64,000 nt of DNA from Burkholderia cepacia (GTDB taxonomy: Bacteria > Pseudomonadota > Gammaproteobacteria > Burkholderiales > Burkholderiaceae): NCBI RefSeq assembly GCF_001718835.1, contig NZ_CP013442.1, positions 310,001 through 374,000 of the forward strand. Direction: 5' to 3'. Both the position numbers and the translations under genes were made by a program. Of the stretch, positions 18,639 to 28,132 are shown in pieces; positions within the stretch are counted from its first letter, which is position 1, and each line of letters starts with the position of its first letter. The notes under the pieces are model-generated. The model was not told where the DNA came from. It saw only the letters and a list, made by a program, of their open reading frames with translations, and did no database searches.

Positions 18639-20084
18639 TTACAGGATCGGCAGGAAATGCGCGACCAGCACGATCGCCACCATCACGAGCAGCACCCCGA
18701 GGCTGCCGCGATTCTCGAGCAGGTGCACGATCGGGTCGTCGTGCATCGCCCCGCGCACCGTCGTGACCCACAGCCGACCGAACAGATAGATCAACGCGAT
18801 CTGCACGAGCCAGAGCAAATGCGGCGACGCATAACGCGCGGCCGTTTCGGGGGCGCTGATGAAGAGCCCGAACACGACTACCGCGGCAAGCGATGCGCCG
18901 ATGCCGAACGGCCACAGCACTTCGAGGTCGCCGACCCGGTAGTCGCGACCGGCGGACTCTCGCTTGTCGCTCTGTCGCAGCAGCACGAGCTCCGAACAGC
19001 GCTTGACCAGCGCGAGGCTCAGGAACGTGAGGACCGAGAACGCGAGCAGCCAGTGGCTGACGGCGATGCCGACCGCCACGGCGCCGGCAACGATTCGGTG
19101 CGTGTACAGCAGCGACAGCACGATGACGTCGAGCAGCACGATCGACTTCAGCCGCCAGCTGTACGCGGTGGTCAACATCAGGTACAGGACGAACATCGCC
19201 GCGAATTGCGCCGACACCGCGCAGGCGAGCGCAAATGCCAGCGTCAGCAGGACGGCGCCGCCGCCTATCCCCTGCGCGATCGACAGCGTGCCTTTCGCGA
19301 ACGGGCGATTGCGCTTGCGCGGATGACGGCGGTCGTTGTCGAGATCCCACAGATCGTTGGCGATGTAAGTCGCGGACGCGCCAAGGGACAGCGCAAAAAA
19401 CGCCAGCACCAAGGTCCCGATCTTGTCGGCATCGAAGAATGCGAACGCCGTGAGCAACGGCACGAACAGCAACAGGTTCTTCAGCCATTGATGCACGCGC
19501 AGCGCCTTGCACCAGGTCGCGACGTTGGCGCACTCGTTCGAAAACTCGCGTTCGACGCGAACTGTGTCGCGAATCGTCGCGGTCACGGCCGGTGCGGCGC
19601 CCGCGAGAATCGCGCCCTGCGCCGCGGCCCAGACAGGAAGATCGGCCTTGCTGTCGCCCGCATAGACGAAACGCTCGCCGACGTGCTTGCGAATGCTCTC
19701 CAGCTTCGCTTCGCCTTTCAGGTTGGTCTCGCCATCGGTCGCGATGACTTCGTCGAACAGGTCGAGATGCTCGCCGACACGCTCCGCAATCGAGCGATGC
19801 GCGGCCGTCGCGAGGATGATCTTGCGGCCTCGCTGCTGCTCCTGTTCGAGATACTCGACCAACGGCGCTCGATAAGGCAAATGTTCGACGCGCAGATCGG
19901 CCTGCTCCGCAATCCTGGCCTTGAACGTGCTGCGGCCGCTGGCGAGCCAGAACGGAAATCGCAGCAGGCTCGCCGGCTTGCGCCGGACGGCACGGATGAC
20001 GGATTCAGCCAGCGTGTCGGTTGTTGTCAGCGTGCCGTCGAGATCGACGACAAGCGGTAAATCTCTGGTCTCACGCACTTTCAA
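18639..20084 (-). CDS. HAD phosphatase fused to UbiA-family prenyltransferase
   Basis: Residues 1-190 form a HAD-type domain (nucleophile motif VVDLDGTLTTTD, late motif GDSKADLP). Residues about 195-480 form a multi-pass UbiA domain with the substrate/Mg motif NDLWDLDND followed by a conserved basic stretch. Such fusions resemble decaprenyl-phosphate 5-phosphoribose synthases, where the phosphatase removes the 5-phosphate from the lipid-linked product. The start is TTG at 20084 or GTG at 20078; neither has a good ribosome-binding site. It leads an operon with a polytopic membrane protein and an SMR-type flippase candidate. Confidence 0.82.
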   Translation of the reverse strand: MKVRETRDLPLVVDLDGTLTTTDTLAESVIRAVRRKPASLLRFPFWLASGRSTFKARIAEQADLRVEHLPYRAPLVEYLEQEQQRGRKIILATAAHRSIAERVGEHLDLFDEVIATDGETNLKGEAKLESIRKHVGERFVYAGDSKADLPVWAAAQGAILAGAAPAVTATIRDTVRVEREFSNECANVATWCKALRVHQWLKNLLLFVPLLTAFAFFDADKIGTLVLAFFALSLGASATYIANDLWDLDNDRRHPRKRNRPFAKGTLSIAQGIGGGAVLLTLAFALACAVSAQFAAMFVLYLMLTTAYSWRLKSIVLLDVIVLSLLYTHRIVAGAVAVGIAVSHWLLAFSVLTFLSLALVKRCSELVLLRQSDKRESAGRDYRVGDLEVLWPFGIGASLAAVVVFGLFISAPETAARYASPHLLWLVQIALIYLFGRLWVTTVRGAMHDDPIVHLLENRGSLGVLLVMVAIVLVAHFLPIL

Positions 20085-20269
20085 TACTATTTGTGTTTTG
20101 TTTGAATCAATTATTCATGGCAGCCCGTTAATAAATGCCATGACTTACTGCCGGCGTGAGGCTCGTTCCCTCGCACGCTTCATTTTGCTAACGGCTCGGA
20201 ATGATACAGCATGGGGCACGTCCTACCATGACGTTTCGGAAGCCCTCCCCGCCGGATGGCAAGCCTTTA

Positions 20270-20295
20270 CCGCGCCCCGGGAATCCGGGGCGCGG
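20270..20295 (-). terminator. Strong GC hairpin downstream of the MHYT kinase gene
   Basis: A perfect 11-bp stem (20270-20280 with 20285-20295) encloses a 4-base loop. It lies about 60 bases past the kinase stop and upstream of the UbiA operon. No good T-run follows on either strand, so termination is likely but not certain. Confidence 0.45.
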
Positions 20296-20354
20296 TTGGC
20301 GGGTTAGGGGCGGCTAGACCGTTAGTTGCGCAATACGCGATACAAGCCGAACAT

Positions 20355-22124
20355 TCACGCCTCATCCCTTAACACGGCGGCATTCGCCTCGTCGCGCTCA
20401 TGCCGGATCGGCAATCGGATCGAGAAAGTCGAACCGCGCCCCGGCTCGCTCATCACGTCGATGGTGCCGCGATGGCGCTCGACGATCCCGTGCGACACCG
20501 ACAGACCGAGCCCCGTGCCCTGCCTGACCGGCTTCGTCGTGAAGAACGGATCGAAGATCCGCCGCACGATGTCGGGCGTCATGCCCGTGCCGGTATCGCT
20601 GATCGCGATCGACACCTGCTCGCCGTCGCTCGACGTGCGGATCGTGATCACGCCGCGCTCGGGAATCGCGTGCGCCGCGTTCACCAGCAGGTTCATGAAG
20701 ACCTGGTTCAACTGCGACGGCAGGCATTCGACCTGCGGCACGTCGCCGTAATCGCGCACGATCTCGGCCTTGTACTTGAGTTCGTTGTGGACGACGTTGA
20801 GCGTGCTTTCCAGCCCCGCGCGAAGATCGACCACGCTCCACTCGTCGCTGGCCGGACGCGAGAAATCGCGCAGGTCCTGCACGATGCGCCGCACGCGCAG
20901 CGCGCCGTCGATCGACTCGTCGATCAGCGTCGCGATCTCGCCGCGCACGTAGTCGAGGTCCGCCGCGCGTCCCGCGGCCGCCAGCGCAACGCGGGTTTCG
21001 GCGTCGTGCCTCGGCAGCGCGGCTTCATGCGCGGCGATCACGTCGAGCAGGCTGCGCACCCACGTCTTCAACGTATTGAGGTTCGCGCTGACGAACCCGA
21101 TCGGATTGTTGATCTCGTGCGCGACACCGGCCGCGAGCTGGCCGATCGATGCGAGCTTTTCCGACTGCAGCAGCTGCACGTGGGTTTCCTCGAGCGCATG
21201 CAACAGGCGCCGCTGCTCGTCCTTCTCCTGTTCGAGCCGCGCCTGCGCGGCCTTGCGTTCGTCGATCTCGCGCGCCATGTGCGCGCGGGTGCGCTGCAGC
21301 GTCTCGGTCGTCAGCTCGTACCGGCGCAGCGCCTGTTCGAGCTCGGCCGTCCGCACCTGCACGAGGTCCTCGAGCATGTCGGTGATGCCGCGCAGGAACA
21401 TCGTGCGCGCGTCGAAGCGCGAGATCATCAGCGTCACGATCAGGATCGCCAGCGTGAACAGCGCGACCGTCGTCGCGAGCCACGGCGTGTCGACCCCGTT
21501 CGCGGCGCCGCAGCGCGCGTCCGGCGCGAAATGCGCGGCCGCCATCGCCGTGTAGTGCATGCCGGTAATCGCGATGCCCATCAGCGTGGCCGCGCCCGCG
21601 CGTCGCGCGATCGCAAATCCCGCATGCCGCGTGCGCAGCGCCTGCGCGATCCACAACGCGGCGGTCGACGCGATCACCGCGATGCCGATCGACGCGGCGA
21701 ACAGCGCGACATCGTAGCGAATGCCGGGTTCCATGCGCATCGCGGCCATCCCCGCGTAATGCATGCCGGCGATCCCGCCGCCCATCAGCACGCCGCCCGC
21801 AAGCAGCCGGGAACGCGTCAGTGTGGCGCGCGTCACCACGCTCAGCGCGAAGTACGACACGAGCACGGCAATCGCCAGCGACGCGCCCGTCTCGACCAGG
21901 TCGTAGCCGAGCGGAATCGGCAGTGAAAACGCGAGCATGCCGACGAAATGCATCGACCAGATGCCCGTGCCCATCGCCGCCGCGCCGCCGCCCAGCCACA
22001 TGCGCCTGAGCTTCGGGTTGTCGAGCAGCGAAATGAAGGCCGCGAGGTCGAGGGTCGTATAGGAGGCCAGCGTCGCGATCGCGACCGACAGCAGGACGAG
22101 CGGAAGATTGTAGGTGCCGTGCAT
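20355..22124 (-). CDS. MHYT-sensor membrane histidine kinase
   Basis: The 589-residue protein begins with a seven-helix MHYT sensor carrying three motifs (MHFVGMLAF, MHYAGMAAM, MHYTAMAAA), thought to bind copper and sense a diatomic gas. A coiled segment (about 250-310) and a histidine-kinase core follow, with H-box AAGVAHEINNPIGFVS and the ATP-binding DTGTGMTPDIVRRIFDPFF and GTGLGLSVS. It should autophosphorylate and pass phosphate to a partner, most simply the response regulator encoded 78 bases upstream in the same operon. Confidence 0.92.
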   Translation of the reverse strand: MHGTYNLPLVLLSVAIATLASYTTLDLAAFISLLDNPKLRRMWLGGGAAAMGTGIWSMHFVGMLAFSLPIPLGYDLVETGASLAIAVLVSYFALSVVTRATLTRSRLLAGGVLMGGGIAGMHYAGMAAMRMEPGIRYDVALFAASIGIAVIASTAALWIAQALRTRHAGFAIARRAGAATLMGIAITGMHYTAMAAAHFAPDARCGAANGVDTPWLATTVALFTLAILIVTLMISRFDARTMFLRGITDMLEDLVQVRTAELEQALRRYELTTETLQRTRAHMAREIDERKAAQARLEQEKDEQRRLLHALEETHVQLLQSEKLASIGQLAAGVAHEINNPIGFVSANLNTLKTWVRSLLDVIAAHEAALPRHDAETRVALAAAGRAADLDYVRGEIATLIDESIDGALRVRRIVQDLRDFSRPASDEWSVVDLRAGLESTLNVVHNELKYKAEIVRDYGDVPQVECLPSQLNQVFMNLLVNAAHAIPERGVITIRTSSDGEQVSIAISDTGTGMTPDIVRRIFDPFFTTKPVRQGTGLGLSVSHGIVERHRGTIDVMSEPGRGSTFSIRLPIRHERDEANAAVLRDEA

Positions 22125-22202
22125 GGTCGCGCCCGGTCAGGTGAAGGTGCCGTTGCCGCGTGGTGCGGCAGGTCGTGCTTCCGGTCATGCAACGCGCCGC
22201 CG

Positions 22203-23612
22203 TTACCCGGCCGGGCCGCCGGCCGCCGGCGCAGGCTCCCGCGCGCTCGGGGCGGCAAGCACCAGAATGTCGAACGGCGTCCCTTCCCGAGCTTCGAAGC
22301 GGCGCACGAGCTCGATCTGGTGCGCGGACATCACGCTGCCCTTGGTCATCAGCAGCACGCCGCGATGCGTGCGCAGGTCGTCGGCGAGCTGCATCCCTTC
22401 GCGCAGCTGCCCGGATTTCACTTCCGACACGGACGATGCAATGCCCAATGTCGCGGGCCTTTGCATCAGCGCAACGAAGCGTTCGACGATCTGCGGGTCG
22501 TAACGCACGCCGGCCTGCGAACGCCTTGCGTCGAGCGCCTGCTCGACCGAATGCGGCGCACCGATGTCGCCGTTGCGCAGCCCTTCGAAATCGCGCGCGA
22601 TCGCGACGATCCGCGAGCCGAGCGGAATATCGATGCCCGCGAGGCCGTCCGGCGTGCCGCGCCCGTTGAAGCGCTCGTACTGGTGCAGCACGATCGACGC
22701 GACCTTGTGCAATTGCGCGACCGGCGTCAGCACCATCTGCGCGCGCAGCGGATGCTGCTGGAACAGCCGCGCCTCGTCCGTCGTCATGCGGCTCAGCGGC
22801 TTGTGCAGCAATTCGTCCGGCAGCGACAGCTTGCCGATGCCATGCAGCAGCCCCGCGAAATAGACGTCCTGCGCGTGAAGGCTGGACATCTCGGACGCGG
22901 ACGCGAGATGCCGCGCGATTTCGCCGATGCGCATCGACTGCCCGCTGGCCGACCCGCAGCGCATCTCGATCATGCTCGCGCACACCTGGACCATCGCGGT
23001 GAAACTGCTTTTCAGGTCGCGTTGCGCGGCTTCGAGGAACATCACGGTCTGGCCGAGCTCCTCCGTGCGTGCGCGAACCTGCGTTTCGAGTTCCGTGTTG
23101 AAGCGGCGCAGCGCTTCGTTCTGCGCCTGCGTGAGCGCCGTCAGCCGCGCCGCCTCGTGCCGCAAACGGCGCTGCTCCAGCGCCTGTTCGATGGTCAGCA
23201 GCAGGTCGTGATCGTCCCACGGCTTGTTCAGGTAGCGATAGACGCCGCCGTCGTTGACGGCCTGCATGACCGACGCGATCTCCGCATAACCGGTCAGCAG
23301 GATGCGCATCGTGTCGGGCTGCAAGTCCCGCGCGCGGGCGAGGAACGCCGCGCCGCTCATGCCCGGCATCCGCATGTCGGACACGATCAGGTCGACCTCG
23401 GTCGACGCCAGCACCTCGAGGGCGGCCTCGCCGCCGTCGGCGGTCAGCACCTCATAGCGCGCCGGCCTGAGCAGGCGCTTGAGCGCCGACAGCACCGCGG
23501 GCTCGTCGTCGACCAGCAGGATCACCGGCGCGGCGGGCGACTCGTCGGCCGGCTGCGTCGCATCGACTGTCGTGCTGCCGCCTGTTGCGCTGTGGGTTGC
23601 CGGCGTCGTCAT
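22203..23612 (-). CDS. Response regulator with degenerate HD-GYP-like output domain
   Basis: Residues 28-145 are a receiver domain with phospho-acceptor D79 (LIVSDMRMPG). A coiled linker leads to an HD-type domain (about 200-385). The catalytic dyad is changed to HG (LLHGIGK, H257-G258, where HD is expected). The GYP signature reads NGRGTP (316-321) instead of DGxGYP. It is therefore unlikely to hydrolyse cyclic di-GMP and may act by binding. A GAGGG site precedes the ATG by 5 bases. It is cotranscribed with the MHYT kinase. Confidence 0.88.
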   Translation of the reverse strand: MTTPATHSATGGSTTVDATQPADESPAAPVILLVDDEPAVLSALKRLLRPARYEVLTADGGEAALEVLASTEVDLIVSDMRMPGMSGAAFLARARDLQPDTMRILLTGYAEIASVMQAVNDGGVYRYLNKPWDDHDLLLTIEQALEQRRLRHEAARLTALTQAQNEALRRFNTELETQVRARTEELGQTVMFLEAAQRDLKSSFTAMVQVCASMIEMRCGSASGQSMRIGEIARHLASASEMSSLHAQDVYFAGLLHGIGKLSLPDELLHKPLSRMTTDEARLFQQHPLRAQMVLTPVAQLHKVASIVLHQYERFNGRGTPDGLAGIDIPLGSRIVAIARDFEGLRNGDIGAPHSVEQALDARRSQAGVRYDPQIVERFVALMQRPATLGIASSVSEVKSGQLREGMQLADDLRTHRGVLLMTKGSVMSAHQIELVRRFEAREGTPFDILVLAAPSAREPAPAAGGPAG

Positions 23613-24010
23613 GATGGCCCTCGTATTGAATTCTCACGCCTTGCCTGCAACATCGGCCTGCGCCGCCGTTTCTGCATCAGGGAAAACGCGGATCAATGTC
23701 CGGCGCGTGTTCGCATGCGCCGCTTGCAGGGAGATCGGGACAGCGGCATCAGGCTGCCGTTGCGCAGTGGAGCGCGCGTTCATGATTCCCCGGAATGTGG
23801 ACATGCGCGGCGGCTGCGGCCCGTTTTTCCTGTCCTTGATCGGTGCTGTTCTGCTTGTGGCGCTGGCGAGCATGGCTTTCGACAATGCTATGAATTCGAA
23901 CCCGAAATTTCAAGCAGCTTTGCTGCGCGCGATGTTCCGGAATTTGCGAAAGCCATCCGACCAGTCAATGCCGGGATTGAAGGCTGGCGGACCAGGCAGC
24001 CGCCCCCCTG
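23613..24010. other. Intergenic region without a supported gene
   Basis: This 398-base gap separates the AraC gene from the response-regulator operon, both on the minus strand. It should hold the promoter of the two-component operon. A short plus-strand frame from 23782 has one hydrophobic stretch but no convincing ribosome-binding site or family match. I do not call a gene. Confidence 0.5.
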
Positions 24011-25084
24011 CTACAACCCCTCTCGTTGCCCCGACAACAGCATCTTCCGGTAGGCGCCGGGTTTCTCACCTGAAATGCGGGCAAACGCCCGGCTGAACGT
24101 GGCGACGTCGAAATAGCCCAGCTTTTCGGCGACGTCGAACAAGGCGATCGCCGGGTTCTGCAGGAAGTTCTTCGCGAGATCGATCATCACGCTCTTCACC
24201 AGCGCATTGAAGTTCGCGCCTTCGATCTCGAGCCGGCGCTGCAGCGTGCGCGCATTCATGCCGAGCGCGTCGGCAACCGCATTCAGGCTTCGGTATCGGG
24301 CCCACGACTGATAGAGGAGCTGGGTCACCCGCGCCGTGATCGACTGCTTCGCGTGATTGGCCAGCTGCCATTCCAGCTGATTGCAGCGCGGCAACAATTG
24401 CCGGAAGACCGCCCGATTCGAGAACCGGAGCTTCGACATCAGCAACCAGGCTGGAAAAATGATCCGGGTATGCGGCGCATTGAATTCGACCGGGCAGCCG
24501 AATATTTTCTTGAACGTTCGTTTCGGGACTTTTGATTTTGGCAGAGAAAATTCAATTTTCGTAAATGGCGCCGGATAACCGAGCATGTCTTCCGACTCGG
24601 TCCGAATCGCGGCCACGCAGATTTCCGTATTCAACCGCCGCAGGTTTTCGTTGAAGCGATATCCGTCCACGACGATCGACGCCAGATCCCCATGCTCTTC
24701 CACTCTCATTCTGAAATACGACTCGCCGGTAAGCGGATGGTCGCATGCGAATTGCCATGCCTCGCCAAAGGTCGGCGCACATTGCATCGCGTAGCCGCGC
24801 ACCCCGCCGATCGAAACGTGGATCGCCTGCCCGATCTTCAAGCCAAGCGCGGGGTCCCGCGACAGGCGCCTGGCGTTCTCCAGCACGGCGAGCTCCTGCG
24901 CATACGTGATCGACACTTCGTCGTTCTCGAGCTGCTGAACGGAGATATCGGCGCCTCGCAATACCGCCTCCGCAGCGATGCCGGCCTCGCCAAGCAGATC
25001 GACGACGATCGAGACGGTGTGAAGCGAAACCGGAGTTTGAATTTCATCGACAGGGTCAAGTGTTGAATCCATCGAGCCGTTCAT
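24011..25084 (-). CDS. AraC-family regulator with arabinose-binding-like N-terminus
   Basis: This protein of about 357 residues has the GadX/OruR-type architecture. An N-terminal ligand domain (about 15-220, with ARRLSRDPALGLKIGQ) is followed by a C-terminal AraC HTH pair (about 255-350, NARTLQRRLEIEGANFNALV and LGYFDVATFSRAFARISG). I take the ATG at 25084, which has GGAG about 6 bases upstream, over the ATG at 25129. It is divergent from the ABC importer genes and probably activates them in response to the imported compound. Confidence 0.88.
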   Translation of the reverse strand: MNGSMDSTLDPVDEIQTPVSLHTVSIVVDLLGEAGIAAEAVLRGADISVQQLENDEVSITYAQELAVLENARRLSRDPALGLKIGQAIHVSIGGVRGYAMQCAPTFGEAWQFACDHPLTGESYFRMRVEEHGDLASIVVDGYRFNENLRRLNTEICVAAIRTESEDMLGYPAPFTKIEFSLPKSKVPKRTFKKIFGCPVEFNAPHTRIIFPAWLLMSKLRFSNRAVFRQLLPRCNQLEWQLANHAKQSITARVTQLLYQSWARYRSLNAVADALGMNARTLQRRLEIEGANFNALVKSVMIDLAKNFLQNPAIALFDVAEKLGYFDVATFSRAFARISGEKPGAYRKMLLSGQREGL

Positions 25085-25298
25085 CGCGTGCTCCATCCGA
25101 ATGCATCGGTATCGGGTGCCGGATTTCACGAGAGTATATGCTCGGTTTGTCGTGAAATGCCTAAGAATGTCGCCAAGTGCCTATTGACTATCCGGGACAA
25201 AACCGCAAAAGTACGATCGACATGATCTGAATACAAAACCACCGGGGCGAAGCGAACGAACCCTGTTGCGAAGCATAATAAAGCGGGCCGAACGTGTT

Positions 25299-26267
25299 AT
25301 GAGAAACCATGTGTCCGGGGCGACGGAACCTCGACCGAGCGCGACCGATTTTGCATTCCTGCCCCGGTTCCGGGTGAATTCCGCTTGGCTCGGGCAGTCG
25401 CTGGCCGCGCCTGCGCTGCTGCTGCTCGTGGCTGGTGTCGTGTTCCCGATGGCCGTCATCGCATTCGCGTCGATTTCCGCGCCGGAAGAATGGGGTGGCG
25501 TGCGTTGGGGAAGCTTCAGCGCCGATGCTTATTGGCGGATTCTGTTCGAGCAGGATTTCGACGGCAACTGGACGCTCAACACGGGGCTCGCGGCAATCGC
25601 CGTTCGGACTTTCGCGCTGTCGATCGCAGCGACCATCGGGTGCCTCGCGCTCGGCTTCCCCGCCGCGCTCTATATCGCGATGCAACCCGCCCGTCGCCGG
25701 ACGTGGCTGCTCATCTTCGTCACCGTGCCGTTCTGGACCAGCCTGATCGTCCGCCTGTATGCGTGGATCCTGCTTCTGAGGAGCGGCGGCGTCATCTCGA
25801 CGGTGCTCGGCGGCCTGTTCGGCACCCACGTTCCCACGATCCTGTATACCGACATCGCCACGGTAATCGGACTGGTCTACGCATTCATCCCGTTCATGGT
25901 GCTCCCGATCTTCACGAGCCTCGAACACATGAACTGGAACATCGTCGACGCCGCATTCGATCTCGGTGCGACACCCTGGACGGTGGTCACGCGGATCATT
26001 GCGCCTTCGGCGCGGCACGGCATCGTGTCCGGGTGCATGCTGGTGCTGGTGCCGTCACTCGGCGCGTTCCTGATTCCGGACATGCTGGGCGGCGCGAAGT
26101 CGATGATGCTGGGCAACCTGATCAATCTCCAGTTCGGCGATGCACACAACTGGCCGCTCGGCGCGTCCCTGGCGATGGCGATGTACGCGCTGGTGCTGCT
26201 CTGCGTGCTGGCGAAACGCGTGCTCATGAATGCAAGGACGGGAGGCCGGCGTGCGCACTATGCTTGA
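25299..26267 (+). CDS. Polyamine-type ABC transporter permease (PotB-like)
   Basis: This inner-membrane permease of about 322 residues has six membrane segments and the EAA loop (DAAFDLGATPWTVVTRIIAP), where the ATPase docks. It is most like PotB/PotH permeases for spermidine or putrescine. I start at the ATG at 25299; an upstream in-frame TTG at 25266 is possible. The end overlaps the second permease start by 17 bases. No ATPase gene accompanies it in this window. Confidence 0.9.
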   Translation: MRNHVSGATEPRPSATDFAFLPRFRVNSAWLGQSLAAPALLLLVAGVVFPMAVIAFASISAPEEWGGVRWGSFSADAYWRILFEQDFDGNWTLNTGLAAIAVRTFALSIAATIGCLALGFPAALYIAMQPARRRTWLLIFVTVPFWTSLIVRLYAWILLLRSGGVISTVLGGLFGTHVPTILYTDIATVIGLVYAFIPFMVLPIFTSLEHMNWNIVDAAFDLGATPWTVVTRIIAPSARHGIVSGCMLVLVPSLGAFLIPDMLGGAKSMMLGNLINLQFGDAHNWPLGASLAMAMYALVLLCVLAKRVLMNARTGGRRAHYA

Positions 26268-27063
26268 GTTCCCGGGACTGCGCCCGCTCGCCTGGGTCTT
26301 CTTCCTGTTCCTGTACGCGCCCATCGTCGCGCTGGTCGCGCTGAGCTTCAACAACGGCGGATCGGCGACCGTATGGCAAGGATTCGGGCTGAGCGGATAC
26401 GTGACCGTGCTGCACGACGCCGCCGCTTTCGCGGCCGCCCGCACGTCCTTTGCGATCGCCGCCCTCGCGGCGACGATGTCGTCACTGATCGCCATTCCCA
26501 CCGCACTCCATCTATGGAACAACACGCGGCGAACCGCGCACTTCACGGGAATCCTGGTCGCGTCGCCGCTGCTCGTGCCCGAGATCGTGCTCGCGCTCGG
26601 CACGCTCATCCTGTTTTCGATCGTGGCGGTCAAGCTCAACTTCTGGACGATCGTGTTCGGTCACACGGTCTTCTGTCTCCCGTTCGCGTATCTGCCGATT
26701 CGCGGCTCGCTGTCGAGGATCGACCCGTCGTATCTCGAGGCCGCGGCCGACCTTGGCGCCAATCGCTGGCGCGTGTTTCGGCAGATCGTCTGGCCGCTGA
26801 TCCGCACCGGGGTCGCGGCAGGCTTCGCACTCGCGTTCGTCGTGTCGATCGACGATTTCGTGACGACGTACTTCTTGTCGGGGACGGCGACGACGACACT
26901 GCCGATGTACATCTACGGCCTCATTACGCGGGGCGTCAAACCCAACGTGAATGCGCTTGCGACGATCGTGCTGTTCTTTTCGTTCGGCGCCGCGCTGCTG
27001 TCGGTCTGGCTTTCGCGGGCGGCCAACAGCGAAAAACAACTGTCAATCCTGGAGCGAGCATGA
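26251..27063 (+). CDS. Polyamine-type ABC transporter permease (PotC-like)
   Basis: The second permease has about 270 residues, six membrane segments and the EAA motif (EAAADLGANRWRVFRQIVWP), typical of PotC/PotI. I prefer the GTG at 26251, since GGAGG lies 5 bases upstream. ATGs at 26230 and 26260 are also in frame. It overlaps the first permease, and its stop overlaps the binding-protein start (ATGA at 27060-27063), so translation of the three genes is coupled. Confidence 0.9.
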   Translation: MRTMLEFPGLRPLAWVFFLFLYAPIVALVALSFNNGGSATVWQGFGLSGYVTVLHDAAAFAAARTSFAIAALAATMSSLIAIPTALHLWNNTRRTAHFTGILVASPLLVPEIVLALGTLILFSIVAVKLNFWTIVFGHTVFCLPFAYLPIRGSLSRIDPSYLEAAADLGANRWRVFRQIVWPLIRTGVAAGFALAFVVSIDDFVTTYFLSGTATTTLPMYIYGLITRGVKPNVNALATIVLFFSFGAALLSVWLSRAANSEKQLSILERA

Positions 27064-28094
27064 AGATCGTAGCAACCGTCGTCCTGGCCGGCATGGCCAT
27101 GATGCAATCCGCGCAAGCCGAGCAAGTGCTGCGTTTCGGCAATTGGCCGGGCTATTACCCGGTGGAGCTGCTCAAGAAGTTCAAGAAGGAAACCGGGATC
27201 GACGTCACGCTCACCGCGTATGACAGCGATGCCGCGGTGGCGACGAAGATGAAGGCCGGCGGCAGCGACTACGACGTCGTGATCGTTTCGGACCTTTACG
27301 TATCGATGCTGGGCAAGCAGAACCTGATCGACAAGCTCGACAAGACCAAACTGCCGAACGCCAAAAACATCCGGCCCGAGTACGCCCATCCTGCCGGCGA
27401 CGCGAATCGCGATTACGGGATGCCGTACCAGGTGATCACGACCGGCCTCGTCTACGACACGTCGCGCGTCCCGAACGGGGTGCTGCCCGACACGTGGAAG
27501 ACCTTCTTCGAGCCGCCGGAATACCTGAAGGGCAAGATCGTCGCGCTGAACGTCCAGGAGGAGTTGTACATGGCGGCCTCGTGGTACCTCGGGCAGGACG
27601 AATGCTCGGAGAACCCGCAAGACGCGAAGCGTGTGCTCGCGGTGCTCGAGAAGCAGAAGCCGTCGCTGCTCGCCTACGCGAACGACGGCGTGGTCGAGCG
27701 CTTCCAGTCCAGGCAAGTCATCATGAATCACGACTGGAGCGCCGACGCGGCCAAGTATCACAAGGTGCTGCCGACCATCGTCTTCATGTATCCGCGGGAA
27801 GGGGTGCATCAATACGTCGACAATTTCGTCATCCCGAGCGCGGCGAAGAATCGCGACAACGCGTATCGCTTCATCAACTGGATGATGGAGCCGCGCAACA
27901 TTGCCGAGGCATCGAACTTCAATCGCTATCACGATGCGATCGTCGGCTCGACGCAGTTCCTGACGCCCGAATTGCAGAAGGACCCGACGATCAACCCGCC
28001 GCCCGAGTTTCAAAAGCGCCTGAAGCCGATGAAGATCTGCTCACCGGCCGCGATGGCGCTGCGCGACAAGGTGTGGGTCAAGCTGAAAGGCTGA
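27060..28094 (+). CDS. Polyamine-type periplasmic binding protein (PotD/PotF-like)
   Basis: This 344-residue secreted protein has a signal peptide cleaved near residue 20 (AQA-EQ). It shows the PotD/PotF fold markers: FGNWPGYYP near the N-terminus, YDVVIVSDLYVSMLGKQN, and the hinge GMPYQVITTGLVYDT. It captures the substrate and delivers it to the two permeases. The exact ligand (putrescine, spermidine or a related amine) cannot be set by eye. GGAG lies 5 bases before the ATG. Confidence 0.9.
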   Translation: MKIVATVVLAGMAMMQSAQAEQVLRFGNWPGYYPVELLKKFKKETGIDVTLTAYDSDAAVATKMKAGGSDYDVVIVSDLYVSMLGKQNLIDKLDKTKLPNAKNIRPEYAHPAGDANRDYGMPYQVITTGLVYDTSRVPNGVLPDTWKTFFEPPEYLKGKIVALNVQEELYMAASWYLGQDECSENPQDAKRVLAVLEKQKPSLLAYANDGVVERFQSRQVIMNHDWSADAAKYHKVLPTIVFMYPREGVHQYVDNFVIPSAAKNRDNAYRFINWMMEPRNIAEASNFNRYHDAIVGSTQFLTPELQKDPTINPPPEFQKRLKPMKICSPAAMALRDKVWVKLKG

Positions 28095-28106
28095 GGCTGT
28101 TTCCAT

Positions 28107-28132
28107 GTCCGCCGACCGGCCGGTCGGCGGAC
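28107..28132 (+). terminator. Perfect 26-base palindrome after the ABC importer operon
   Basis: The sequence from 28107 to 28132 is a perfect 13-bp inverted repeat with no spacer, 13 bases after the binding-protein stop. It would form a very stable GC hairpin. There is no T-run after it, so it may work as a Rho-assisted terminator or an mRNA stabiliser. Confidence 0.5.

Noticed and set aside
18630..20060. Plus-strand open frame opposite the HAD-UbiA gene
   Set aside because: No motif, no ribosome-binding site, and the opposite strand shows clear catalytic motifs.
23782..24096. Plus-strand frame with one hydrophobic segment
   Set aside because: No ribosome-binding site and it runs into the opposite-strand AraC gene.
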